Assembly (NCBI GenBank): GCA_037783545.1
Contig: JBBELK010000298.1
Span: 2,294,001-2,358,000 of the forward strand
Length of the DNA stretch: 64,000 nt
Source of the DNA: Henricia sp. BOLD:AAB3569
Taxonomy: Eukaryota > Echinodermata > Asteroidea > Spinulosida > Echinasteridae
Direction: 5' to 3'
Part shown: positions 1-11,028 of the stretch, piece by piece
Numbering within the stretch: position 1 is the first letter of the stretch
Layout of the letters: the number at the start of each line of letters is the position of its first letter
Made by a program: the position numbers and the translations under genes
The notes under the pieces: generated by a model
The model's input: the letters and a program-made list of their open reading frames with translations, nothing else
What the model was told of the DNA's origin: nothing
The model's database searches: none

Positions 1-2200
1 GAAGACAGTGTAAGAAAATGATAAGAAGATCAAAGTTACATGACACAAGGGTTGAAAAAGAAAGTATAAAAGAGTGTGACGTACATGTACAACGTACGTT
101 CTGTACATGAAATACGAGTGTGGCATGAAATTAAGACAATACAAGAAGTGAAACTGAGAGGCCAAAGCAAAATTATGCTATAAGGCATCATACAAAATAC
201 ATGTACAATAATGAATGATTAAAACTGTTGAAAAAAAATCATTTTATTACAGGACTCAAAATCTATAAATTTTACAACAGAATTTGTAGATAAATATTTC
301 CCGAATAAAAAAAGTCTTAATTTAACCAAAGGCTCAGTTTAAAATAACTAATATTTAAATTAAAGAAAGTGAAATTCACAGAAAATAAGTTATGGTAAAA
401 AATAAGCTACATTTTTTTTCATTATTGAAAAATTTATGTTTGTTATTGCACTTTTTGTCATTCTGTTCGTGGATTTTTTTGGGAACAAATTTAAATCTCA
501 TAAGTTCAGCTAACCAAGAAAACCTTCCACATTTTATTTAAATTTATTTTTTAGACAATATATCTTAAACAAAATAAATTTTCAGATTGTTTTTCTTAAT
601 TTAAACTGGGAGGAGTCCTTTTATTATAGTGTTTCAATCCATCAAATGGAGAGCCAATTGAGCTTGTGCGAACCACCACACGTGAGAAGACTGAAATTTT
701 GGGAGTTAAAATTAAGGCATTTCATTGGTGTTTTGCTGTGCGTCTGCGTTTGAAAAGGCGCAAGACGCGCTTAATGCATTGTGATGTGGTTCATTTGACT
801 CCCAAAACAGCTAGCACAGAAAACGCTTGTGTGTGGAGCTCAATTGAGAACAATGTCAATTTCAAGCTGATACACATGTCCTTGGATGACAAAAAAGATG
901 GTCCTAAATCCATTATCCTGACAGACTATAATTCACTAAAGACCCATTTACACTCAAACACCCAAACTGACTTTGCTGAATCGAAACCCAGCATTTTCAA
1001 AAAAGGCAGTTGAAGCCAGGCAGGTGTATATCAATCAAAACACAAAAGGTAGATTGAAAAAGGCGGATATGACCCATGGTCCCGTTAAAAGAAAACCAAA
1101 GCTCTTGCTGTGAGTGTGACCCAATTTTATAAAATCACTGAGTGAAATATAAAACATTTGGAATCTGTTGACCTTTGGAGTGTGTGTGTTTTTTAACCGT
1201 GGATTCCTCTTTGTATATGCCCAACTCTGAGATTAAAGCATAAAAATGTTCTGTACGTATTTCACCAATAGGCCTATTCAATATCCATGGCACTGTAAAA
1301 TGTTCATAGTACTGTATTAACCAGTTATTGTTGGGGTTAATTTTATTTTAAACATTGCTGTACGTAGGTACGGAAATGGTGTTTTTATCAATGAAATCTG
1401 TGCTATGAAACTAGTCCATTAATTTACAATCATAAAAACCCTACTTGGAAGTTGTTTTGGGGGTTTTTGATTTTTATGCTAATGAAAATTTACATATGCA
1501 TGAGCAAAGTGGTGATGTCACATTAGGAAAACACAGGAAAATCTCATTCAACTGTGCACAAAAGTTTACAATTTTTCTCCAACTTGCTGAAACTTTTGTA
1601 ACCCATGACGGTTTAGGTTTGTTTTACATGTTGCCTGTTGCAAACCATGAAAAAACTATGGCTGGAAACTGCAGCATTTTTCTACAATTCCAGTTTGAAG
1701 TCTTACGTTTTTTCTTTGCTTTTCTGCTGTGTGTTCCTAAAGTGACATGCCCCAAACAGCGCCCTCTTTCTGTGAATTTATGTGATGAAATTTTCAAAGT
1801 TGAAAAATGCCACTTTTTAATCATGGGGCATCAAAATGAACAGTAGTATTGTCTTTTTACACAAGTAATCCTTCATATGCAGCGAAAACTGTGCATAAAG
1901 TTATTGAGCATTTCAGGGGCCCTTTAAATTGAAGCATGGAGGAAGGAAAACAACTGAACTCATTAACCATGTGCAGTGAAGTATAATGTTGATGCACCGT
2001 CATTGTACACCCTAATGTCACTTTGTTATAAATTTTTTTTGGTCATTTCTCTCGAAAATTACCGCGAGTTTAGACGTCAAACGCAGTAACAAATGAATTT
2101 CTCCTAAACGTGTTTACTAGTCCTCCGCTACACCAATGTGGAAATCTTGGCATGTTTACACGGCCTCTGGCATCAACTGGTTAATTAAAACAAATATTTT
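1..2200. other. AT-rich intergenic DNA, no gene recognised
   Basis: I see no recognisable coding exon here. A 115-codon open frame at 666-1013 on the plus strand has no family resemblance I can name and no convincing splice context. The stretch 2060-2150 is repeated in opposite orientation at 40140-40230, so part of this region is an interspersed repeat. Confidence 0.5.
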
Positions 2201-2228
2201 ATATGTGATTAATTTAAAGACATCTGGG

Positions 2229-2452
2229 GCCAATTTCATAAAGCTGTTTAGCATTAACATTTGTTTTCTTTATAAAAATGGGTCAATAGTCAAAATTGCA
2301 TGTCAATTTGTGTTTTTCAAAAGAATATCTGCTATTCTTGCTAAGAACACAAGTTGACATACAATTTTGATTTTTAACCCATTTTTATAAAGCAAACAAA
2401 TTTTTGATTAAGTAAATATTTTTGCTAAACAGCTTTATGAAATTGGCCCATG
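2229..2452. repeat. Foldback MITE, 'GGCCAATTTCAT' terminus family
   Basis: The left end reads GGGGCCAATTTCATAAAGCT and the right end is its inverted match (AGCTTTATGAAATTGGCCC). Both arms also share a 'CCCATTTTTATAAAG' block, so the element folds back over most of its length. Related elements lie at 11230-11480, 14726-14966 and 47227-47388, with half-elements at 18893 and 39122. No coding capacity is visible; it must be mobilised in trans. Confidence 0.75.
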
Positions 2453-2786
2453 GTCAGTTATTTGAATATATACACAGTCACATATGTGTTACATGTGTTA
2501 AAACTAAAGTATAAGGTCAATTCTGCACTTTCAATCAGGAAATCAGCCAAGTTTGTACAGAGAAAAGAAACAAGTTGAAGGTCACAATTACATATGGTGA
2601 ATTTTGTGCAAATTGCAGCAGGCAGAACTAATGTTTCCCAGCGGTGGGTGGTAAAAGGTTGGAGAAACTGTCAGCAGGGACAAGAGTTTCGGCTTTCAAG
2701 TCCAAATCTAATTATTTTTTGGTCTTGGAAAAACAGCAGATATATCCTGGGGTGCGTTCAATAGCACGTACGCTGGTATTGGGTGT

Positions 2787-2874
2787 TTTCCTATACCTTC
2801 ACCGTTGAAGGTATACTGTTGGTACAAGCATACGTATTGCGCTATTGAACTATGTGTAATAGGGCAATCCCATT

Positions 2875-2908
<34 letters not shown>

Positions 2909-3020
2909 CTGGTAGTGGGTGTTTTCCTATACCTTCACCGTTGAAGGTATACTGTCGGTACAAGCATACGTATTGCGCTACTGAACTATGTGTAATAGGG
3001 CAATCCCCCTCCCCCCGTCC
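2787..3020. repeat. Tandem duplication split by a poly-C tract
   Basis: A unit of about 95 bp, containing 'GTTTTCCTATACCTTCACCG' and 'AAGCATACGTATTGCGCTA', occurs twice in direct orientation (2778-2874 and 2908-3006). The copies are separated by a near-pure run of about 35 C (2875-2907) and followed by another C-rich tract. Each unit holds a small palindrome around ACCTTCACCGTTGAAGGT. Long homopolymers of this kind are also prone to assembly error. Confidence 0.75.
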
Positions 3021-3503
3021 TCCCCCACCCTCCCCCACCAAGAAGGTTTTATTTCTCAAAATTGAGATGCCTAATTGTTCATCACAAACCATAATTTTGA
3101 AGAGAAACAACAAAATCTAGTGGATTCATTTGCCAATAATTCAAGTTTTTTGAACTCATGTCAATGTTAACTTTTAAGAAAATGGTTTTACTTCAGTATA
3201 CATTATCTGCAATTATTGTTACTGACTTTGTGGTTGTCCAAAATCATGAAAATGGGGCACAATATTTCTGTTTCAACCATGCATAATTTTCACATAATTT
3301 GATTATCAAAACTGATTTAATTTTCAGCATGTGCCTACAGATAATGCATGGACTTGATTTGATAGCAGAATGATGCACGTACGGTACATGTAATGTAGTT
3401 TTGGATTTGAGGAATATTGAAAAAAAAATTAAGCAGGATTTTTTTCCCCTTTAATTTCATTGGCACACATGTTGTGTGCACACGTGTACACAGTACAATG
3501 TAA

Positions 3504-3653
3504 AGCGGGCCTCCCACTGTGCGATTTTTGCCACGAATTTCCTACGAGTGGGTACGATTTGGTACGATTGTGTGTAGAGTCTATAGACAGTCTCTGGTAT
3601 TCGTACCAAATCGTACCAATTCGTAGCAAAAATCGCATAGTGGGAGGCCCGCT
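3504..3653. mobile_element. 150-bp palindromic MITE with TAA duplication
   Basis: Terminal inverted repeats begin AGCGGGCCTCCCACT and end AGTGGGAGGCCCGCT, and extend inward through a shared GCGATTTTTG block and internal GGTACGATTTGGTACG matches. TAA flanks both ends (3501-3503 and 3654-3656). A 3-bp TWA-type duplication would fit PIF/Harbinger-derived MITEs. The family assignment is inference; the ends and flanks are seen. Confidence 0.75.
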
Positions 3654-3654
3654 T

Positions 3655-4522
3655 AAAGGCCTGTCCGCATAGGACTTTTTTGGGGAAAAATTACCGAGAC
3701 CATTTTTAATCCGGTGCGGTAACTTTTCCTGAGCCTAGCCGTTACTTTTCCTGGCCAACTTCTGCCCAGGAAAATTGAGCAGGGAAGTTTTCCCGAGACG
3801 AAAAGTCCAATGCAGACACAGCGAGTCGGTAAAAAGCGCTCTGGAAGCGAACGTCCGGGCCGTGAAGGTCAAACTGCGAAGAGACACTGCGCAGCATGCT
3901 CTCCCACGGTCTCAGTAAAATTTTACTGTGTCAAAAAGTCCAAATGCGGACAGCAATAAAATTTAGCCATTTTTTATTTTACCATAGTCTCGGTAGTTTT
4001 AATAAATGTACTGTGCTAGTTCTTTACCTCAGTTAACCTTTGCCCAAAATGTTACGTGCAAATATGTACACTCAAAACGTACAGATAATATCCGAGAGAT
4101 TTTATAAAACAACGATTATCAGGTTCATGATGACATTTGACAGACAAACACAAATGTCAAGGGCCGTATTTACAGGAAATCTTTTTGCTCTAAGCATTCA
4201 TTTCCTCTGTTAATCTCTTTCATCTTTAAATCTGCTAGGATTCAACTTGGAAGGAGGGAAGGAAATACTACGTCGGAACTGAATTAGGTATACGGTAATT
4301 TTAAAGGGCAAGTGGTATAAAAAATTGTAAGGGGAGAGGCGGCTTTGGGATGTTCAGAATTAATACTACGTTTATACACTTTAAAGAAAAACATTCTAGG
4401 AAGAACAGCACATTACATAACTAATTAAAGAATAATGTTGATTAACTGCCATGTAGAAATTTCAGCCACATAAGCCGTACAAATAACCGCTGGACTCGGG
4501 GAAAAGTCCGCATTGGACTTAA
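3655..4522. repeat. Interspersed repeat shared with 56705-56935
   Basis: The words 'CCGAGAC', 'AGTAAAATTTTAC', 'GGGAGAGCATGCGCAGTGTC' (sense or reverse) and 'GCATTGGACTT' occur both here and at 56705-56935, with AGCGCTCTGGAAGCG-type sequence in both. The left boundary abuts the 150-bp MITE and the right boundary abuts the TTAA element at 4523. No open frame of note lies inside. It looks like a non-autonomous DNA element of several hundred bases. Confidence 0.55.
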
Positions 4523-4655
4523 AGGCACAGGCTCGTCAGCAATGCGCACGCGCCAAATCCGCGCAACGAAATATGCAGCTCCATGCCTTTGCTATGGAGC
4601 TGCGTATTTCGTGGCACGAATTTGGCGCGCGTGCATTGCTGACGAGCCTGTGCCT
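4523..4655. mobile_element. 133-bp palindromic TTAA element, copy 1
   Basis: The ends are AGGCACAGGCTCGTCAGC and GCTGACGAGCCTGTGCCT. The element is a near-perfect inverted repeat around GCATGGAG...CTCCATGC-type sequence at its middle. TTAA flanks both sides (4519-4522 and 4656-4659). TTAA duplications are characteristic of piggyBac and Kolobok transposons. The apparent 67-codon open frame across it is an artefact of the palindrome. Confidence 0.9.
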
Positions 4656-4999
4656 TTAAAAGAACAATATACAACAGGTTTTGTGAGTACAACTTATTTT
4701 TTTATTTTTTGTTACAGAATTTCAAAGAATTACAAAAAAACGTGAAAAGTCTGGCACTTTAAGGTTAAATGTTGAAAAAAACGCTCAGCACTGAAAGAGT
4801 TAAGTTTAAACGCGCTTTAAGAACCTTTCATCAGGCGGGTAGGATGAGCATTAGTCACTAAGTTTCAGTTCCTGGAGAGGAGCTAAAATAGAATGATGGT
4901 CTAGTATTAAAGCTATAACGAAAGGAGCTCTTGTTTCCTGCATCCATGTATGTCTCAAGAACAGGAAAAAAAATGTTGCTTAATTCCCAAGGGACATCT

Positions 5000-5560
5000 T
5001 TGCAATTTGTTTCTCATGGTTTTATTGAGTGTAGACTATTTTCAGGCCTAGCTACCACACTGGGATCACACAATAACGTAGCTATAGGGCTTGGGAATGT
5101 GATGTCATGCAATGTCACAATGCAGTGGTTTCCGCCATGTTTGTTGCCAGTAACATGCGCGAGTACGTTCAGATATAAGCAATGGGAGCTGCGTATCACT
5201 GTTAAACTGTTTAACTGTAGTGCAAAGACCCACAACCACCCTGACGAAAGCCTATAGTAGGCAACAAAATTGGTCCACCCTCGTAAGTTGAGCACTAGTT
5301 TGTTTTTTTTGCACTTTGCACTACAGTTTAACGATACGTGCAGGCTGCATGCGCCGCGCCGCGACATGTCGAATTCAACTACTAGGTCGTTGTTTGCGTA
5401 ATATGGAATCGCGCGGGCGCCGCACGCATCTAAAGTTGACGAGGCTGCACGCCAGTTCGCATAGCAACCACTCACTACCTTGAAGTATGGCGGCCGAGAA
5501 TGACGTCAATAATGGTGTCGTGACGTCGATTCCCAAGCCCTGTAAGCCACATTTTATATT
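5000..5560. repeat. Inverted-repeat region around 'TGCACTACAGTTTAA'
   Basis: Two oppositely oriented copies of a short block (5199-5232, TTTAACTGTAGTGCAAAG-like, and 5315-5332) flank a segment of about 90 bp. 'GGCTTGGGAATG' near 5088 and 'TTCCCAAGCCC' near 5530 form an outer inverted pair, so the whole is a degraded foldback element. The 153-codon minus-strand frame over it has no family resemblance. Confidence 0.4.
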
Positions 5561-6099
5561 TTATATCCACGTTTACACTACAAATTACTGTAAATAGTGT
5601 GGATGCAGATTTGTTGTCAATATTATTGTGACAATAAACTTTCAAATTTGTAAAAAAAAAAAATAATAACCTTTTGCATTTTTCACACAAATAGCATCTG
5701 AAGTACAGACTCTCTTCCTTTCACATGTACACAATAGTATCCAGATGACCAGACAAATATTTTGTTGCTAAAAACTTGTAATGTGACCGGTAGTATGCAG
5801 CACATGTGAAGTACTGAATCAAGACTGTGTCCACCGTAGTTCAAGAGAATGGCATAAAGCCACCAGAAATTGTGCCAGCTACACTGTACAACTTTTCACA
5901 ATTGGTGAATAATGAGTTTCGCCCAGTCTGACCCAGAACACTTGAACCAAGTGTAAAATAGGCTATTAAATGCATTTTCTCATGCAGACAGAAAGATTTG
6001 GTGATTCCCCCTCCCAACCTTCAAAATGATTGTCACACAATGGAGGAACCTTCCTCCATGGTCACACCCAGTTATAACACATTATGTTTTGAAGGAGGT

Positions 6100-6830
6100 C
6101 ACAGTATAGACTATGGTAACTAAGGTCTCCTTCCCTGTATATCCGCCATAGCTGGGGGGCTTCCAGTGCATGGACTGTGCGTTTTGTGTTGCTGTTAGAA
6201 CGAAAAGCGCTCATCCATTACATGCACGAACACGCCACCTCCGCGTGCACGCGACGCGCCTCCTTCGCGTACACACGACGCACCCGCCTTCGCGTACACA
6301 ACCCTACCAAGACGCGCAACTTGGGGTACCGTGGCCGAGTGGTTAGGGCCATTGACTCGCAATCATGGGTGAAAACTTGGGGTTGCGGGTTCGAATCCGG
6401 CTGCGGTACCTCTGCCCTTGAGCAAGGCACTCAACTACACTTGCTCCATCCTTCGGAAGGGATGTAAAGCCGTTGGTCCAGTGTGTTAGGTAATGGTAAC
6501 GCACTCTATAAAAATCCCAGAGCATTCTTTCGTGAAGAGCAAGGGGATTCCCCGGTGTCTCTGGCCATTTCTTATTCTAATTCTTCATGGGTTTCCTCAC
6601 GCTTTTTAATACGAGTGACAGTGCAATGAGCACTATTGAGGAATCCTTGGTATAAATACCAGAAAGAAATAATAATAATAATAATAGTAATAATAACTTG
6701 TTCGAAGTAAACGAATGCAGCTTCAGCAACAACAAAAACATACAGTTCATTCAGTGGAAGCCCCCAGCTATGGCGGATGTACAGGGAAGGAGACCTCAGT
6801 TACCGGATTGGTGTATACAATGCACAAGCC
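6100..6830. repeat. Interspersed repeat interrupted by a SINE
   Basis: Sequence from 'GGTAACTAAGGTCTCCTTCC' to 'ACCGGATTGGTGTATAC' matches 12495-12795 closely, except that here it is split by the SINE at 6324-6694. It carries GC-rich direct repeats ('CTTCGCGTACACA') and converging ends (GGTAACTAAGGTCTCC against GGAGACCTCAGTTACC), so it is itself a terminal-inverted-repeat element. Confidence 0.8.
6324..6694 (+). mobile_element. tRNA-derived SINE (class II tRNA head), full length
   Basis: The head (about 6326-6411) folds like a serine/leucine-type tRNA: acceptor stem GGTACCG pairs perfectly with CGGTACC, with an A box in GTGGCCGAGTGGTTAGGG and a B box GGTTCGAATCC. The body contains 'CCTTGAGCAAGGCAC' and 'GGAAGGGATGTAAAGCCG', and the tail is (AAT)n. 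AACTTG is duplicated on both sides (6318-6323 and 6695-6700). The paralogous repeat at about 12660 has a single AACTTG, so the insertion boundaries are exact. Mobilisation would be by a LINE in trans. Confidence 0.9.
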
Positions 6831-7589
6831 ACATACAATAGCCCATATAGTATGCACTTTACTCTGGAGTGGGAACTTCGCAAAAAAAAATCAAATTAGA
6901 TGAGTTAAATTGTATAGAAATAGTCTGCTTAGCTCCCGAGTATTACATTTGTGTGGGTGTAATGTTCAGCTGCTTTGAACATAAAGTGGAGAAGGACACT
7001 GACTTTTAATGTGGAAAAATGTATGTTTCACACAATGACAAAGCAAAAAGCCATTTTAGGGGGTTGAAAAGGGAAAGTACCACTGAAAAAAGATGTTTGG
7101 GGTGGGATAGTTCCATTTTCTTTGTTCAAACTGAAAGTGAAACTGTTAAATTAAAGGATTTAAAAATTGATATGCTGTTATATCCATGTGTGATTGAGGA
7201 TGTGTGCATGAGATAAAAACCAAGTCAGCTCAGTACCTCATCTAGGTTCCAAAAAAATAAATAAATAAATAAACAAAGAAGCTGTGCCTATGCTTTCAGG
7301 AAATTGTTCGAAGCCACCATCCTATTTAGTCTGGTTCTGTGGCTACAGTGCATGAAAAAAACAGAGTCATAATACCTATAGGTAGACAGGAGACTAGCTT
7401 TGTTCACATGAGGCCTTCCTTAAAAAAAAAATTGTGTGCACAGGCATTTAATTCATCTTCAATTTTTCTCATGAAAAGATATATCATCTTGGGTGGAATC
7501 ATTGCATTGGACAGTTAGAACGACTTCTATTGTCCATTTGAGCAAGTTTTTTTCCCCCGGTCAAATAGCTGATCATAATTTTGGGACAA

Positions 7590-8090
7590 TGTGCATCCTG
7601 GATGCCTGATTGGTAAACTGTAAAATAGTTTCATCCCCCTGTATGATTGAAGATATTCAAGATAAAAACCAACCCGAGCAAAAACCAGCTCCGTATGTCG
7701 TCTAACTTTTGAGAAAACGGTCAAAAAAGGGTTTACAGTCATTTCGCCCCAAAACCACTTCGCCCTAAACCACTTCGCCCTAAACCACGGCCTGTGCACA
7801 AAGTTGTTTTAGGGTAAAGTGCATGGCTTTTGGGTGAAGTAGTGTTTGGACGAAGTGGTTTGGGGGCGAAATGGCACTTGGGCGAAGTGGTTCAGGACGA
7901 AGTGGTCCAGGGCGAAATGGTTTTAGGGCGAATTAAATTTACGTCTCGCGAAACGAAAAATAATTGTTTTGCTCATTTCTCAAAAACTATACACTGTAGC
8001 ACTTCAGACAAAACCATTTCAGGGGAAGTTTTCTACCTTCATCGTGTTTATATTGTGTAAGTTATGTGTAAATATGTGAACATTTCTGAT
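7590..8090. mobile_element. TTAA MITE with 'GGGCGAAGTGG' modules, degraded copy
   Basis: The order GATTGGTAAACTGT ... AGATATTCA ... inverted clusters of CCACTTCGCCC and GGGCGAAGTGG ... TGTGTAAGTTATGTGTAAAT ... GAACATTTCTGATT matches elements at 21409, 39300, 43536 and 58341. The outer ends are eroded here. Open frames through the GCGAAGTGG repeats (for example 7830-8060) are repeat artefacts. Confidence 0.75.
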
Positions 8091-8459
8091 TCTTCGTTAT
8101 TCTAATCATGTGTAATTGAATTATCTTATACCGGTATTCTTTTTACTTTTTCCGAGTATACACCACACAAAAATGAAACCAACTTCAGTTTATATAGTCA
8201 AGCCTGTAAAACACATTCAAAATGCCTTTCTCCATTTACACTATGCAGCAGAATTTGTTGATTATTGAACAGGATGTTTTCAATGAAACTAAGGAAGTTG
8301 TCGGCTTCCTTCCTGCTAAGCTTTACTAATCTCTCAACACCTTTTTATTTCACAAGGATGTTCATGACAACAATGCATCCACACTAAGAAGCATAGGTCT
8401 ATTTGGGAAATTTCCTACTTAAAGTTCTGTGTCCAAATCACATTTTTTTCACTACCACA

Positions 8460-8620
8460 AATCCCCCCCCTCCCTCCGCTCCCCCGCCCCCCGCCCTCCC
8501 CCCGCCCCCGCCCCCTCCCCCTTCCCCCTTCCCCCCCCCCACCCCCCCCTTCCCCCTTCCCCCCCCCGCCCCCTCCCCCTTTTCCCCCTCCCCCACCCCC
8601 CTACCCCTCAATCCCATTTA
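8460..8620. repeat. C-rich polypyrimidine tract
   Basis: About 160 bases of almost pure C/T on the plus strand, with C runs broken by T and A. Overlapping proline-rich frames are low-complexity artefacts. Confidence 0.9.
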
Positions 8621-8639
8621 CCCATGGGTGTTGAGATTT

Positions 8640-9150
8640 TGATACAAAATACATTTCTGATTCTCATTTGTAAAGTTTTGTGCTCTCAATCCATATGTTT
8701 TCAAGGATATCGAAGAAAAAAAATACCACTGATGTTTTGTAAACTAATTTATCTGGTTACATAGAGCATGTTAAGTGAATACACCCATGTCCTTCCTCCA
8801 TGATACACCTGACCAACATTTTTGCTTCCACATCCAAATTGGAGATTGCAAATTTCCTGTTTTCTTCCCATGGATAGTATTGTGGGGAGGTACATGTTTT
8901 TGTGTATGATTGTTAGGCAAGAATAAAATCCATTTTCTGGAAAAATCTGGACAAGTTCCTTTTAGTACAGCAGTTTCAGGAAATGCTGCAGTCAGAAAAC
9001 TTCTTCAAAAATTGAGACATTTTCTGATATAGGTCAAAGACTACCAAATTTATTTAAGTTTCAAAGTGGTGCACATACATTGTATGAGTTCATTTAGCCG
9101 TCTCCTTCAAAATATGTAGTTTTAAAAGATCTTTCAGAAACCACATGTGT
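8640..9150. other. Intergenic, nothing recognised
   Basis: AT-rich sequence with no exon or clear repeat structure that I can support. The segment 8640-8880 has a partial inverted counterpart near 20690-20960 (for example 'GATACCGTATCAAAATCTC' against 'GAGATTTTGATAC', and the 'CACATCCAAATTGGAGATTGC' neighbourhood), which suggests another old interspersed element. Confidence 0.4.
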
Positions 9151-9151
9151 G

Positions 9152-9372
9152 TTACATTTTAGGCCGTCCCGGTTACGAGCGAATATTGGAAATTTGTACA
9201 CAGGGTTTTTAGAAAGGCATGTTGTCACACTATTTGTAACCCTTTTTGGGCCTAAGTTAAATCTCTTCAGAACAACTGAAACTTATTTCTTTTATTTTGA
9301 GACGACAAAGGTATTTTCTGGAAAGTATGGTCTGTGTTGCCAAAATGCCCCCTTTACCGTGTAAAGACTCAT
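9152..9372. repeat. Interspersed repeat with 'GAAAGGCATGTTGTCACAC', copy 1
   Basis: Sequence from 'TTACATTTTAGG' through 'CGAGCGTATATTGGAAAT'-like, 'GAAAGGCATGTTGTCACAC' and 'GTCTGTGTTGCCAAAATG' recurs at 31433-31640 and 44694-44915 in the same orientation, and in part inverted at 30945-31018. This is a dispersed element of about 220 bp without coding capacity. Confidence 0.8.
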
Positions 9373-10030
9373 CTATCAAAATTGGTCATCAAAGAATTTG
9401 AATTTCTGTGACATTCCAAGAACTATTTTCATCAGTGAGAAAATATGCACTCCACAAAATAATTTTAATACAAACATGAACAGGAATGCAAATAGGAAAA
9501 ATTACCTAAGATCAAGTTTATAAAATGACATGAACTCTAATCTACCAGTACATTGGTGAAAACACAGTATACATTATGTGTAAAGACAGGACTGAAGGAG
9601 GGATCTGTAATATAAAGATCCAGCAATTATTCTCTGCATTATGTATGCACAGGTTATAGCGCTCTCTGGATATAATAAAGGTAAATTATTTGGGTCCCTT
9701 GAAGAGCGCTAGGCCTACATGTATAATGAGAGTTTACTGTCATGTGTACTCGGCAGAATCTCATACCTTTGGCAAATGATTTTTGATTTGTGTTGTCAGG
9801 ATGTTCGAGTAAAATCCAAGATTATTTTTCAAAAGATGACTAATTTATGTAAGGTCATTGAGCGAATATCAGAGCCAAGGGACAAATTTCATTTGCAGAG
9901 GTACGACACTCTATAGCTGTTCATGGGTCTATCATCAGAGTTGCATTTCCATCTTGGTATTGGTAAAGTCAAAATGAAGTTGTATCGTAGTAAATTGCAT
10001 GCACAGAAGAAATTAGAATGAAAGATTTTG
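9372..10030. other. Intergenic, minor repeat match only
   Basis: No exon is recognised. The block 'CCAAGGGACAAATTTCATTTGC' near 9876 recurs inverted near 53496, so part is repetitive. Confidence 0.4.
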
Positions 10031-10037
10031 TACTCAC

Positions 10038-10104
10038 CTAAAATAAGGATGACAAAATTAATTACAATGTGCCAAACAAAAACAGCATTGCTGACTCTTG
10101 CCAT
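10038..10104 (-). CDS. Candidate first coding exon, hydrophobic N-terminus
   Basis: On the minus strand an ATG at 10104 opens a 22-codon frame beginning MARVSNAVFVWHIV and continuing with INFVILIL. It ends at a strong GTGAGT donor (G|GTGAGT, phase 1). The residues form one hydrophobic stretch that could be a signal peptide or signal anchor. It lies divergent from the PIMREG-like gene, with about 650 bp between the two starts, which would fit a shared promoter region. I could not find downstream exons on the minus strand in the repeat-rich 1-10000 interval and do not recognise the family. The pairing of start and donor is the only support, so it may be spurious. Confidence 0.35.
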
Positions 10105-10761
10105 GACTGTCTGCGATGAGCCGAGGCCAAGTTGAAAACAGAACTAGTGCCTGGTTTAATTCATGTAATTGCTGCAGTGGATCGGCGGTGCGGAGCGACT
10201 AGAATTAACCAAAAGGAATTCGTTTTGAAAAACACCTGTTGCAAAGTGATGAAAACACACCACCGTGATACGTTATGGCTGCGAGTACGTTGAGAGATAT
10301 TTTGTACAGTCCGAGTGTTCAACCCATTACCAGGAAAAAAGACACAGCCACAGCGGACGCATCAGAGCGGAAGTTTTCCTTTTAATTATCTGCACATGGA
10401 GGAAGGAAACACAAGCCACTAGCCGGTCATTCAAGACCACTGGCACTGTATTATGGCAGCAAAATGCACCTATGTAATTAATCAGATTGCAATTCGGGCA
10501 TACATATAGGCCTACCAAAAAGAACCGACTTCAATCTTTCACAGAGGTTGGAAAATGAAAAAAAAAACTTTATAAGGTCATCGTCAGCAGGTGGGCGTCT
10601 TGTGCACACGCTGCTGACAGGTGTTGTGTAGTGCGCCCCCAACGGTGGTTTAGGAAGATAAGAGCGCGCCAAAAACAAAACAACAAGCCGCACCCGCCAC
10701 TCGTCCTTTTTCGTGTTTTTACCTCTGCCATGTCTTAAAACTTATTCCAACTCCATCTGAA

Positions 10762-11028
10762 ATGGAGGGGCATAATTTCGTCTGCAAAACCCCTTCCCAC
10801 TCGATGACCCTTCGCCTGAGGATGTCCCAAAACATCGAGAATGATGAGGTGATCGCCAGAGCCAAAACAGTCGGGGCCGGCGAGACTTTGATCGGCGAGA
10901 GGTCGGCGCTTGGTGCAGTGTCACTAAACACCGGCACCGTGGGTTTGAAAGGGTTGGGCCCGAGTCTGCAGTCCAAGGCGGGCCGGCAGTTGCGGCCGGT
11001 CAAGAAGGCTTGGGGCACTTTCAAAGCG
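10762..11028 (+). CDS. PIMREG-like exon 1 (destruction box)
   Basis: 89 codons from ATG 10762 to the donor GCG|GTAAAA, phase 0. It contains the D-box-like RSALGAVSLN and ends in a basic KKAWGTFKA segment. GC content is clearly higher than in the flanking DNA, as expected for real coding sequence. Confidence 0.65.

Noticed and set aside
666..1013. 115-codon plus-strand open frame with a basic segment
   Set aside because: No family resemblance, no splice partners found, AT-rich surroundings. It could be a transposon relic, but I cannot support a call.
2875..2907. Poly-C run as a functional element
   Set aside because: Homopolymer between two copies of a duplicated unit; length is unreliable in assemblies and no function can be argued.
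5014..5475. 153-codon minus-strand open frame
   Set aside because: No recognisable domain; it lies over an inverted-repeat region and lacks convincing splice sites or a supported start.
8403..8764. Two overlapping proline-rich open frames
   Set aside because: They arise from a C-rich polypyrimidine tract; low complexity in every frame and no splice context.
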